The translations under genes and the position numbers were made by a program. From Turnera subulata (Eukaryota; Streptophyta; Magnoliopsida; Malpighiales; Passifloraceae): a stretch of DNA of 64,000 bases. Every line of letters starts with the position of its first letter. Within the stretch, counting starts at the first letter, position 1. Positions 23,873 to 35,591 of this stretch are shown here, piece by piece. The DNA lies in NCBI GenBank assembly GCA_028386065.3, contig JAKUCV010000349.1, positions 50,138-114,137 on the forward strand. Reading direction: 5' to 3'. Under the pieces are notes generated by a model. The model saw only the letters and a program-made list of their open reading frames with translations. It was not told the DNA's origin and did no database searches.

Positions 23873-26800
23873 ATGGAGGATTTGTGGCTGATCTTCTGTG
23901 GGAAGACAGGCATTTCAGATGATGCAATTCCTGCCACTTGCTGTATCAGTAACACATTAATCATTGGCTTCGATATTTTGCTTCTAGCTATGCTCTTACT
24001 CAATTTGATGCAAAAGTCATCAAGAACACACAAAATTCCACCAAGAGTTGGTGCATTATCGTCTCTTCAAATAACTTCTGCCATATTTAGTGGATGTATT
24101 GGTTTTGGGTACTTGTGCTTGGCGCTATGGATTTTAGAAGAAAAGTTGAGGAAAACTAAGACTGCTTTACCTCTGAATAGGTGGCTGACACTGTTGTTCC
24201 AGGGGTGTACATGGTTGCCTGTGTGTTTAACTGTAAGCCTTCAAGGAAAACATCTTCCAAAACTGCCATCGCAATTGCTGCCAATTCTTGCATTATTGTT
24301 TTCTGGGATAGTCTCTGGTTTGTCTCTATACTCTGCATTTTTGGCCAAAAGAATATTGATCAAGACAGTGTTGGATGTTCTGTGTTTTCCTGGTGCAATA
24401 ATGTTACTACTGTGTAGTTATAAGGTGCCTAAACATGAAGACTTTGATGATAGTGATAATGGACTTGATGCGCCTTTAATTGGTGAGGCCAGTAGGATTG
24501 GTAAAACTGATTTTGTTTCCCAAGATACTCCAATTGCTAAAGCAGGATTCTTCAGTACAATGTCATTTTGGTGGTTGAATCCACTTATGGAAAGGGGAAA
24601 AGATAAGACTCTTGAAGAAGCGGACGTCCCCAAGTTGCACCCAGCAGATCAAGCGGAAAGCTGTTACATGAGTTACCTAGAGAAATTTAACAAGCAAAAA
24701 CAAGCTGACCCATCATCTCAACCGTCACTATTGAGGATAATTATCTTATGTCACTGGAAAGATATTCTCATTTCTGGGTTCTTTGCCATGCTTAAAGTAC
24801 TAAATTTATCAGCTGGTCCTCTTCTTATTAATGCCTTTATTTTGGTTTCTGAAGGAAAAACAAGCTTCAAATATGAAGGATATGTATTGGCATTGGCACT
24901 TTTCATTGCAAAAAGCTTGGAGTCCTTGTCACAAAGGCAGTGGTATTTCAGGTCCAGGCTGATTGGTTTGAAAGTTAGGTCCTTGCTTACGGCTGCAATT
25001 TATAAGAAGCAACTGAGGTTATCAAATGCCGGTCGATTGATGCACTCAGGTGGCGAGGTAATGAACTATGTTGCGGTTGATGCTTATAGAATTGGCGAGT
25101 TTCCTTACTGGTTTCATCAGACATGGACAACAAGCTTCCAGCTTTGCATCTCTCTTGTAATTCTCTTCCGTACACTGGGGCTAGCAACATTTGCAGCCTT
25201 AGCGGTGATAATACTTACTGTTCTATGCAACGCTCCGATTGCAAAGTTACAACATAAGTTTCAGTCGAAACTTATGGTGGCACAAGATGAGAGATTGAAG
25301 GCAACATCCGAGGCCCTTGTCAACATGAAGGTGCTGAAATTATACGCTTGGGAAACCCATTTTAGAAAAGCTATAGAAAATTTGAGGAAGGTGGAGCATA
25401 AATGGCTATCTGCTGTACAATTCCGAAAAGGATATAATGACTCACTCTTTTGGTCTGCACCTGTTTTAGTATCTGCTGCTACCTTTGGTGCATGCTATTT
25501 CCTTAAAATTCCCCTGCATGCTAATAACGTTTTTACTTTTTTGGCAACTTTACGACTAGTTCAAGAACCAGTTAAGTCCATCCCCGAAGTTATTGGGGTG
25601 GTCATTCAAGCCAAGGTGGCCTTTTCTCGCGTAGTAAAGTTCCTTGAGGCACCAGAGCTGCAGAGCAGAAATGTTAGGCAAGAGCTCACAGCAGAGAGTG
25701 TGAACCATACTATTTATCTGAAGTGCGCCAATTTTTCGTGGGATGAAAAAACATTAAAGCCTGCACTGAGAAATGTATGTCTGGAGGTTAGGCCTTGTGA
25801 GAAGGTGGCAATATGTGGTGAAGTTGGCTCTGGGAAATCAACCCTTCTGGCAGCAATTCTTGGAGAAGTTCTAAACACCGAGGGAACTGTAAGTGTCGCT
25901 TGCCTTTTTTACTTTCTTTTGAGTATACCTAAAAGGCATCTCAATCTTTTGGGAACTAGGTCTTAACATTTGTGCCATGGTGCACTTGGCATATTGTTTT
26001 GAAATGAGTTCATTTGTCCTAATTAAAGTAATCTAGTTGTCTTTTTCCCTTCAATATAAATAACTGTTCTTTAGCAATTAACTATCTTCACTTTTGTCCA
26101 TTTTCTCGGATACAGATTCAGGTTTATGGGAGGATAGCCTATGTTTCTCAAACTGCTTGGATTCAGAGTGGAACAATACGAGATAATATCTTATTTGGGT
26201 CAGCAATGAGTAGCCAGAGATATCAGGACACTCTTGAGAGATGTTCGTTGGTAAAGGACCTTGAACTACTTCCTTATGGCGATCTCACTGAAATAGGTGA
26301 AAGAGGAGTCAATCTCAGTGGAGGCCAAAAGCAGCGAATTCAACTTGCCCGTGCTCTCTATCAGGATGCTGATATATATCTGTTGGATGATCCATTCAGT
26401 GCTGTGGATGCAGAAACTGCAACAAACTTATTCAAGGTACTGAAAAATTCTTGCTTCAAAGGCAAAAGATACCTTAACTGCTAACTAGCTTTTGTGGTGA
26501 AACCTAACTTACATAATGACAGGAATACGTCATGGGAGCACTGGCAAGGAAGACCGTCTTACTTGTGACGCATCAAGTGGATTTCCTGCCAGCATTCAAT
26601 ATGGTGTTGGTTAGTGACTATCTAACTATCAAGCATATGTTTGTGCTTGCTTTATTCTTTTATGTAAAAGTTTAATCTCCTTCTAGTATCCTAATGTGAC
26701 GCATTGGATTTTTCATCAGTTGATGGCAGATGGAGAAATTCTACAGGCAGCTTCTTATAATGAGTTATTGTCCTCCAACCAAGAATTTCAAGAGCTTGTC

Positions 26801-29770
26801 AATGCGCACAAGGAGACTGCAGGTTCTCAAAGCATGGCTGAGGTTACTTCCCCTCTGGAACGTTCTTCTGCTAGGGAGATCAAGAAGAGTTATTTGGAGA
26901 AGCAAGAGATGGGTTCCAAAGGAGATCAACTGATAAAGCAGGAAGAGAGGGAAGTAGGGGACACAGGGTTGAAGCCTTATATTCAGTATCTGCGCCAGAA
27001 CAAAGGATACTTGTACTTGTCCCTCGCTGCTCTTGGTCATCTTGCTTTTATGATCGTTCAGCTACTACAAAACGCTTGGATGGCAGCTAATGTTGACAAC
27101 CCTCATGTTAGTACACTGAAGTTGATTGCAGTCTACTCGCTAATTGGATTTACTTCGATCCTCTTCTTGCTTTGGAAATCTATTTATACAGTAGTTTTGG
27201 GTCTTGAATCATCCAAGTCACTATTTAAACAGCTACTAAATTCTCTTTTTCGTTCCCCTGTGTCTTTCTATGACGCTACACCTCTGGGAAGAATACTCAG
27301 CCGGGTAAGCATCTCAATCAGAAAATATTGGATGCCAAAAAGCGCAACTGGATGCAACTAATATTGGATGCTGTGTGTCTATCAGGTTACATCTGATCTG
27401 AGTGTTGTTGATCTTGACGTTCCTTTCAACTTAGTCTTGGCAGTGGTCTTTACCATAACTTTTTCCACTACCCTTCTAGTACTGACTGTTATTACCTGGC
27501 AAGTGTTGTTTGTCGCCATACCAATGGTTTATCTAGCCACCCGTTTACAGGTAATTTTTACAATGGCCCTCTAAATGTAGTACTCAGCAGGAGGAGTCTC
27601 TATTAATCTCCTTAGATTGTCACTTGCTGAAGAACATTTTTGCACTCTTTTTTGGAAACGTATGATATTACCAATGCTTTTTCTTGCTCACTAGATAAAA
27701 CAGGCATCTTCTTTGAACTGTTTAGTAGTTAAAAACATTGATTTCTCTTTCTGAAGTTCAAAAAATTTATGCCTTTACCTATTTTCAGAGATATTACTTT
27801 GCCACTGCAAAAGAGTTAATGAGGATCAACGGCACTACCAAGTCTTTAGTGGCAAATCATTTAGCTGAATCTGCAGCAGGAGCCGTGACCATAAGGGCTT
27901 TTCAGCAGGAAGAGCGCTTCTTTGCTAAGAATCTTGACCTCATTGACACAAATGCCAGTCCTTTCTTTCATAATTTTGCGGCAAACGAGTGGTTGATTCT
28001 ACGACTAGAGACACTCAGTGCAACTGTGCTTGCTTCTGCAGCACTCTGCATGGTTTTGCTTCCTCCTGGGACTTTTAGCTCTGGTCAGTACAACTATCAT
28101 GATGATCCAGGAAAAAATAATTATCTCGTCTTGGTACATTCTAATCTACTTATGATGCTCTTATAAATGCTAGAACACAAGTTTATGAATCTTCTATAGC
28201 AAAACATGTTAATATAATGACCGACTCTATTAAATGCAGGACTTATCGGAATGGCACTTACATATGGTCTTTATTTAAACATGGCCCTTGTCGCCTCAAT
28301 CCAATACCAGTGCACCATGGCAAACTACATAATTTCTGTTGAGAGGCTTGATCAGTATATGCATTTACCAAGTGAAGCGCCTGAGGTGATAGAGGATAAT
28401 CGTCCTCCACTCGACTGGCCAGCAGTGGGCAAAGTAGTTTTCTCTGATTTGCAGGTAAAATCTCCTTCGTTTAGTGTAAAGGTTGACTACTGTAAATAGT
28501 CAGAATATTGATCAATCTTCAAGATTGAAACAGATAAGGTACAGGCCAGATGCACCTCTAGTGCTTCGAGGGATTAGCTGTACATTTCAAGGAGGGCACA
28601 AAATTGGCATTGTTGGCAGAACAGGAAGTGGAAAGACTACTCTCATCAGTGCTTTGTTTCGGCTGGTTGAGCCTGCAGGAGGGAAGATCATTGTGGATGA
28701 AATTGACATCTCAAAAATTGGACTTCATGACCTGAGGTCAAGATTCGGAATAATACCACAAGAACCAACCCTTTTCAATGGGACTGTGAGATACAATTTG
28801 GATCCCTTGTCACAACATACCGACCAGGAAATTTGGGAGGTAAATGACTAATGCTTTATCATCCATGGTTATTAAAGCAAAAACAGTAAATCAATCTAGC
28901 TACTGCTTGAAGTGCCTGCACATGCTTCTTGAGTGTGTACTCTCCCTGTAATTTTGCTAGGTTCTTGGGAAGTGTCAGCTTCGGGAGGCTGTTCAGGAGA
29001 AAGAGGAGGGGCTGGACTCTGGGGGTACATTCTTAACCCTTTTAAGTTTGTAGTCTCTCTATTTTGCATTTGTATAACAGATTACTAGATGAATATCATT
29101 GACTTGCTTCCTCTACAGTTGTGGGGGATGGATCGAATTGGAGCATGGAGCAAAGACAATTGTTTTGCTTAGGCCGTGCACTTTTGAGGAGGAGTCGGAT
29201 ATTGGTGCTTGATGAAGCAACAGCATCAATAGACAATGCAACTGACTTGATTTTGCAGAAAACTATCCGAACTGAATTCGCGGATTGCACTGTGATCACA
29301 GTAGCTCACAGGATACCTACTGTGATGGATTGTAACATGGTGCTTGCCATCAGTGACGGTAAGTTTTACCCTTCCCACATATGTCTGTGGCTTTGCTGGC
29401 TCTCCAAGATAGTTACAGGAATTTCCATAATCCGTAGGTCTAGTTAAAGGAATACTTGGAAGTAAGTTTCACCCACTTGGGGACTGTCTCAGTGGAGGTT
29501 GCTAATATCTAGAATCCCAATGTTGATCTGAAAAGTGGAAGTGCCTCTTAGTATCATATGAGAGAGCTGAAATGAAGCATAATTTAAAAACATAAGATAT
29601 GCTCTAGTTCATTTACGTATACATGAGAAGTATGACAATATTTTTGATGAATCTCAGGAAAACTAATGGAGTACGATGAGCCGATGAAGTTGATGGAGAC
29701 GGAAGGCTCTCTGTTCGGGCAGCTTGTTAAGCAGTACTGGTCACATTTTCAGTCTGCAGAGTTACAATGA
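23873..29770 (+). CDS. ABCC10-type ABC transporter, copy 1, 1468 aa
   Basis: Eleven exons join in frame: 23873-25888, 26116-26436, 26523-26609, 26720-27304, 27386-27550, 27789-28083, 28240-28454, 28534-28839, 28961-29024, 29119-29358, 29658-29770. Layout is TMD0-TMD1-NBD1-TMD2-NBD2, as in plant ABCC/MRP pumps, usually vacuolar and exporting glutathione conjugates and other organic anions. NBD1: Walker A GEVGSGKS, signature LSGGQ (~740), Walker [11 protein letters not shown] with Asp at the catalytic position, normal for ABCC NBD1. NBD2: Walker [10 protein letters not shown] (~1257), Walker B ILVLDE (E1384), His1415. Odd: the NBD2 signature reads WSMEQRQ instead of WSMGQRQ (E1362), with W to G at 1351 and E to G at 1354. 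It also lacks 11 N-terminal residues present in copies 2 and 3. Closest to Arabidopsis ABCC10 by family recall; substrate unknown. Confidence 0.92.
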
Positions 29771-32700
29771 AGCCGGACAATCATACCAGAACCGTTGCTT
29801 GGATACTCATCCTTAGTTCTACATTTTAATAGTTTGTAGTTTTACTGTAATAATGTTTTCAACTCCTGAAGGATTCTCCTAATTAAAGCTTCTATACATT
29901 GGGGTAGTTTAGCAACAAGACAAGAGTCACTACGAGTTATAAACTTTTGTTCTCCTTTTTCTGATACGTAATCCTGCAAAATTCATTAAGAACAGAAGGA
30001 AGTTCCATATGCAGCATAAAAATAGTTTTGTCCCTGATGTGGGTCCAATTTGTGGAGAGATCTTGCTAGCTGAATATAAATATCCAGGTTCTGTTTAGTT
30101 TTGATTTTATACTGTAATATTTTTCTATAGGATTTAGATTGTGTCCCTATCTTGATCAGCTTGCTACGCGCCTATTGCATGTGCACCTTCAATTCATTTT
30201 GTGAATTTTCATCAGATATGCCTGGCCCTGGCTGGTTGTCAGCTGAACAATTGTAAAAAGCTTATATAATGACTTCATCTGTAAAAAATCTCTCTTAATA
30301 AATAAAAATATCCCTCTTATCTTCCATAAAAAAAAAAAGAGGAGAGTTGGAGTGATATTTTTATTTAATAAGAGAGATTTTTTTTATTATAATATTGTGG
30401 GACGTTGGGATGACTAAATAAGTAAGAGAGCTGTACATCTATTGTCTATTTTGTTTTTTTTTTTTTTAAGTTGATAGAATAACAAAGCTACATATTTTTT
30501 TCCCAAAAAGAATCTAACCAGGATTCACCAAATATAGTGTTCACATATATTTTCTGAGTAGATCTGTTAACTTGTCAATTAGACATATTCATATTCATGT
30601 TATGTTCAAACTGACTTTTTAAAAATAATTAGGTATAAAATCTGGATCATAACCTTCTTGTTGATTTTTATATACCCTAATCTAAAATAATAAAACTAAA
30701 TAATCGAGATAGAATTCCTTTTAGTTGACTTTATTTTGTTTAGTTATTAAATATTTTTCTTTTTTTGCTGCCCAGGATAACGTACTAGTTGACAATTAAT
30801 GTTTTAAGGTGCAGTTGCAAGCGGATCTCGATGGGATCTGATGCTGAATATATAATGAGGTCATACGGCAGCAAGTTGATTAATTAAGTTCCTAGCATTG
30901 ACAGTTTTTTTTGGTAGCAAAGCATTAAAATAAACCAATGTAGTTGAACAAGATCTTGTATGGTTCTGGCAAAAAATTGGCCATAGTTTTCTACCTATGG
31001 TGGTTGATTGAGTCCATAAATTTTTAATTTAGGTCAATTAGAAATTGGGTTAATTTGTCCAACATTGACATGGGTTAATCAATTTATGTAAACTGTCTAC
31101 CCAAATTGATTAGTCCAATCAATTAAAAATTTCATGAAGGCTTCCTGTACATATATAATATTCTAAATATAATTTAATCTTTTCAAGTTAACACAAATTA
31201 TATTCAATTTTAACTTCAATTTTGATCTTATACAATTTAACTTTATAAAATTGAGGTATACAAATACAACCGATCAAAATTGAAACTTAAGAACTCGATT
31301 GGACCAAATATATGCCCCGTGACAGTATATGAGTGGTGCCACGCGGCATCTATGTCTTAGCAACTATTCGAGATGTAGGATTAGTACATATGTAGCATAT
31401 GATTGGTAAATTTTTTTTTGAGGTATATGATGGTACAAATTGAAAAAATTTGGGTACTAGAGACTGCTAAACTTAAATGATACGTTGGGGAGGTTTTGCC
31501 CCATTATTTTTTAATTTAAAAAAGTCTTTTAATAATTTGTTTGGTTTATCTTAACAGCCTGATAGGGATTTCATTCCCTTTTTTTTATGAGGAGGACCGG
31601 AAACCATTCATACATTTTTGCGATGAAACCATTGATGCATTTGATAACAAAACAAAAAAAAAAAATCAATCATCTCATAAAATAAACATTTTGTGCTTGC
31701 TTGATTCATCTTTATTTTTTTTTCCTCTGCCGTTCATGACCTGCTGCCTTCTGTTAGCGAGGCCAGTTGCAGCCGACACAAGCTGAAAGCAGTCATCACT
31801 TCATCATCAATTCACATCAAACTTTGATGATCAAAGTGTGAATCATGCCAGCAAATATGAATGCTTCAGTACTCGAAGCACAAGGTGCCATGGTGGATTT
31901 AGCCGATCATATATGGCACGCCATATTAGTCACATGTGCTTTAAGTTTTACTGTAATAAATGCTTCAACTTCTGTCAGAAAAAATGCTTCAACTTCTGTC
32001 AGAAAAAATTGCTTCAGCTTCTTAAAGGAGTACTCTTCTTCTAGGCTTTTATATTCTACTTATTTTTTTTTACTTCTTCAGATGCAAGACTACTTCCATA
32101 ATTAATGTTGCTATTCCCTTCCGTTCCCTTCCCTGAATTAGATTAGAGTCACAAACTATCAGAATTGTGGGGCTGAATATTCCCTACTCTTTATTGCCAA
32201 AGCAAGGGAAGCTTCAATATTTCAAATTAATGCAGCTATATAGAAATAGTTTGTTCCGGAATCTGGGTGGAGTTGCTTCAGGAATACACGCACTTTCTTC
32301 TTTTAAGGTAGTAAAAGTAAAGAATACAGGCACTTTTGGTGGACCTTATTATATCCAGGTTCTGTTTAGTTTTGTTTCGTAATGTATATACATATATATT
32401 TTCTTTCCCCTTCGATCTAGACTTGTCCTGTCTAATTCATCAGCTTGCAAACGCCGAATATTGCATGTGCCCAGATTTGTTTTGTGAATTTTAATCAGAT
32501 GCCTTGTTAATAAATGATTGAAAAATGGAATGCTTCTTGTAACAAAAAAAAAAAAGAAAAAAAAAAGAAAAAGACGAAGCAAAGGCTGATAAACAGAAAC
32601 AGGCGGTGATTGACTTTGAGGACATAATCCCAATCGAAAATACATGCTAATTAGAAGTATTTTGGCTAGCCAATAACGAGAAAAAGAAAGGGCCACAATA

Positions 32701-35591
32701 TATATTAGCCAGTCTCTTGTGTTTTTTTTTTTTTTTGGATCAGAAGTAAACTGTAATACGAACCCAATATTAGCCAGTCTCGCGGCGTGGCACAAAGAAA
32801 CTAGCAAAATTAAGCATTTTAAAAACTAGATCAAAGAACAAATAACCTTAACAACCCAACCAACAGGAGAAAGATCAGAACTGGCCGGCCGGCCACCACT
32901 AACTGCTTTTGCACAGAGAGGCTTTACAATCCGATTTAACTATATTATATATAACGTCAAATCTGTACAGAATAATTATGCTGACGATCGAAATTATAAC
33001 GTACTTATTTTATTTTATTCATATGGCTATCTAATTCCTTGAGACTTTAATTAATTTTATCACTCAGAACAATATTCAACTGGTGTATGAGTTTTTCTGT
33101 ATATAATTCGGTGAACGAAACATCTTGGTCTCGTTCTCAAAGAAAATCCTCCAAAGAACATCCTGCAACAAATTGAAATGGCACCAGCAGCAATCCCTTG
33201 TTACAGCACCCATCATCATACCTACCTAGGTTTTACCATTCCAAAAAATCCATGCAGTAGTAGTATCCAGTTTCCAAAGACCAGCCAGAGGAGCTTCCCA
33301 AACACTGTCATCAAAAGGTAGAAAGCTTAATTTTTTTTACTGATAATTTTGTTTTTGCCGCATTAAATTATATTTTTCTTCACTCCAAAAACTTTTTCTG
33401 CATACTCTCCTCTCTTTCTTTTTTTTTTTTTCTACCTTCTCCTCCATCCACCACTTGTGGCGGTGTTTGCCGCTGCCACAGCGACGACCAAGCCAATGAT
33501 ATTATTGGGCCATATATAGTATTACTATTAATTAACTGTGTTGGTCTTTGTTTTGGCACTTAAAATCCTGTTAGTTGGAGGACTACGGCAGCAGCTGCAA
33601 TATTGATGCCTGGCAAAAAAGATGTAGGCCAGGTTTGTTCAATAGATGGTCAAGGAAAGGAGTGAATTATGTGGGTCTAGCTAGCTCGGTTTATAAAGAA
33701 CAAAACAAACCTTTCCAGGATTTTAAATATGGGATTTCACTTTTTAGCAGACATATCAACGTGAAAACTTAAAATTTCATCATATAAATAACATCATGAT
33801 GATCAACACCTGCAACAAAAATTAAATAACATCAGATACATATGTCACCGCCCACACAGCGCTCTATTACAGTTTAGTTGATCACTTAGTAGACCATCCC
33901 TCAATCTTTCACTCACCAACTTAATTACGATTTGAATTCATATGCCTTGATTTATATGATATGATTATCAAAAACAGAAGAGAGGAAGGCGGAGATGCAT
34001 GATACGTTCAGGGCAATTTCATCAGCTTGAATTAAATAAAAAGGAAAAAAGGGGTGGATGCCACTTCTAATGTAAACTTGTGGCGATAAGATAATCTGTA
34101 AATATTATTAATTACAAACTCTTCATGAACCTCCACTCAACCTTTTTTTTTCTATTTTTTTAAAGAAATCTGAGGTGACAACTTGGTACTCTTTTTGTGT
34201 CAGAATCACCTGGAGGAAAAAGATGGCGCTGTAATTAATTATGTTGACCTTTCGGGAAAGGATAATTAATGACCCGGGACATAATACGGTTCAATAATTT
34301 GGGTGGGAGTGGAAGTGACTCCTCCTTGGCTTGTGTCCCTGTAAGTTTTTTTTTCTTTTACACAGGATTTCTTTCATAGTAGAACAGAAGCAGGGAAGGG
34401 CACATTATATTCTGCTACCGGAGAGAGACGTGAGCCATGACGCCATGTTTCTACGTACCATATATATAGCATTTGCGCTTCTAGCTTGCTTCTCTTTGTC
34501 TTTGCCCGAACAGTAATTTCCTTGTCTTTGTCTTTGCCCGATCCTAACAGTATTCCATGTCTTTGTCTCCACACTCAAATCTGTTAGTATATTCCATCCA
34601 CATCCACTATCTACTACCTAGTATCCATACCTATTAACTACAGAAACAGACCGCGCCCAACTAAACTCCGAATTTATGTCAAAAACGTAATCAAGATTGA
34701 CCCAAGAGGCGAAAACATCCTCATCAGTGGCCAAGATTAAAAGATCGTTAAACTACTGTTTATGGCGAATGAAATTAGAAGAAGTCACCCGTTGGATTGT
34801 TAAGCAACATTTTGTGGTTTAACATTTCAGGTTTGGTGCAATGTTTCCTTCAGGTTTGTTCGTTTCTGTCACGTTTTGTTTCTTTCTGTAAATTCTTCTT
34901 GTTTGTTTTTTACCCCCTTTTTAGATCCTTTCCTACTCTATTATCTGGCGTCGGATTTTGGTTTTGTTTTCCACGTTTTCATTTTCAATGTACGTGTCGT
35001 GTGTGGTGGGGGTTGCAAAGAAGACTTTTTGTTCATTCCTTTGTTTTTTAATACCGTGATTAGGTAAAATCTTGTATTGATAGTTGCACTAGTTGGTTGT
35101 TTTGTAGGAAATACGAAGAAGCTCTTGTATGTTGCACTAGTTGGTTAGTGAGAAGAGGAGAGGCCAGGAGTGGAGTTCAGGCTTTTGGCAAGTAAGTGTT
35201 GTCCTTAATTTCAAGTTTAAAACATTAACATCTTTTCATTTCATCTAAGTGTAAACTTCTATTTGGTGCAATTGTTTATCTTAATTGGTTTTTACTTTTT
35301 AGACGAATAGAGAAGCCTGTTTTAGCTCCACTTCTTCAACTTCTCCTTGTGGTCGATGTAAATCCGATTCATGCTATGGGCCCGATTGTTTGTTTAAATC
35401 TTTTTTATTTGCGTGTTTAGTGTTCTCCCGGAATAATGCCACCTGCTATTCCCCAGTATTTTGCTTTGTTATCTATTGAATTACAGATAAAGAATGGGAT
35501 TTACCTTTTTGTATAGCATAAACAAGGTCTTTTCTTCGTTTTGTGTGCAAGTAATGCAGAATTTGGAGGGTCAAGAGAAAAAGGAAAGATA
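29771..35591. other. Long spacer between ABCC copies 1 and 2
   Basis: 5.8 kb, AT-rich. About 30083-30235 and 32350-32510 are diverged copies of each other (both start TATCCAGGTTCTGTTTAGTTT and share TTGCATGTGC). A 24-bp tandem repeat lies at 31961-32020. Part of the 5' flank (33580-33790) duplicates that of copy 1. An AGAGACGTGAGCCATGACGC block near 34427 recurs at about 42901 before copy 3. The copy 2 leader intron runs 35192-35559. No intact gene otherwise. Confidence 0.45.
31961..32020. repeat. 24-bp tandem repeat
   Basis: TGCTTCAACTTCTGTCAGAA plus A-run is repeated exactly at 31961 and 31985, with a partial third unit (TGCTTCAGCTTCTT) at about 32010. No gene covers it. Confidence 0.8.

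Noticed and set aside
35541..35591. Upstream in-frame extension of ABCC copy 2
   Set aside because: It begins with TTG and lies partly inside the leader intron (acceptor AG ends at 35559), as in the other two copies.
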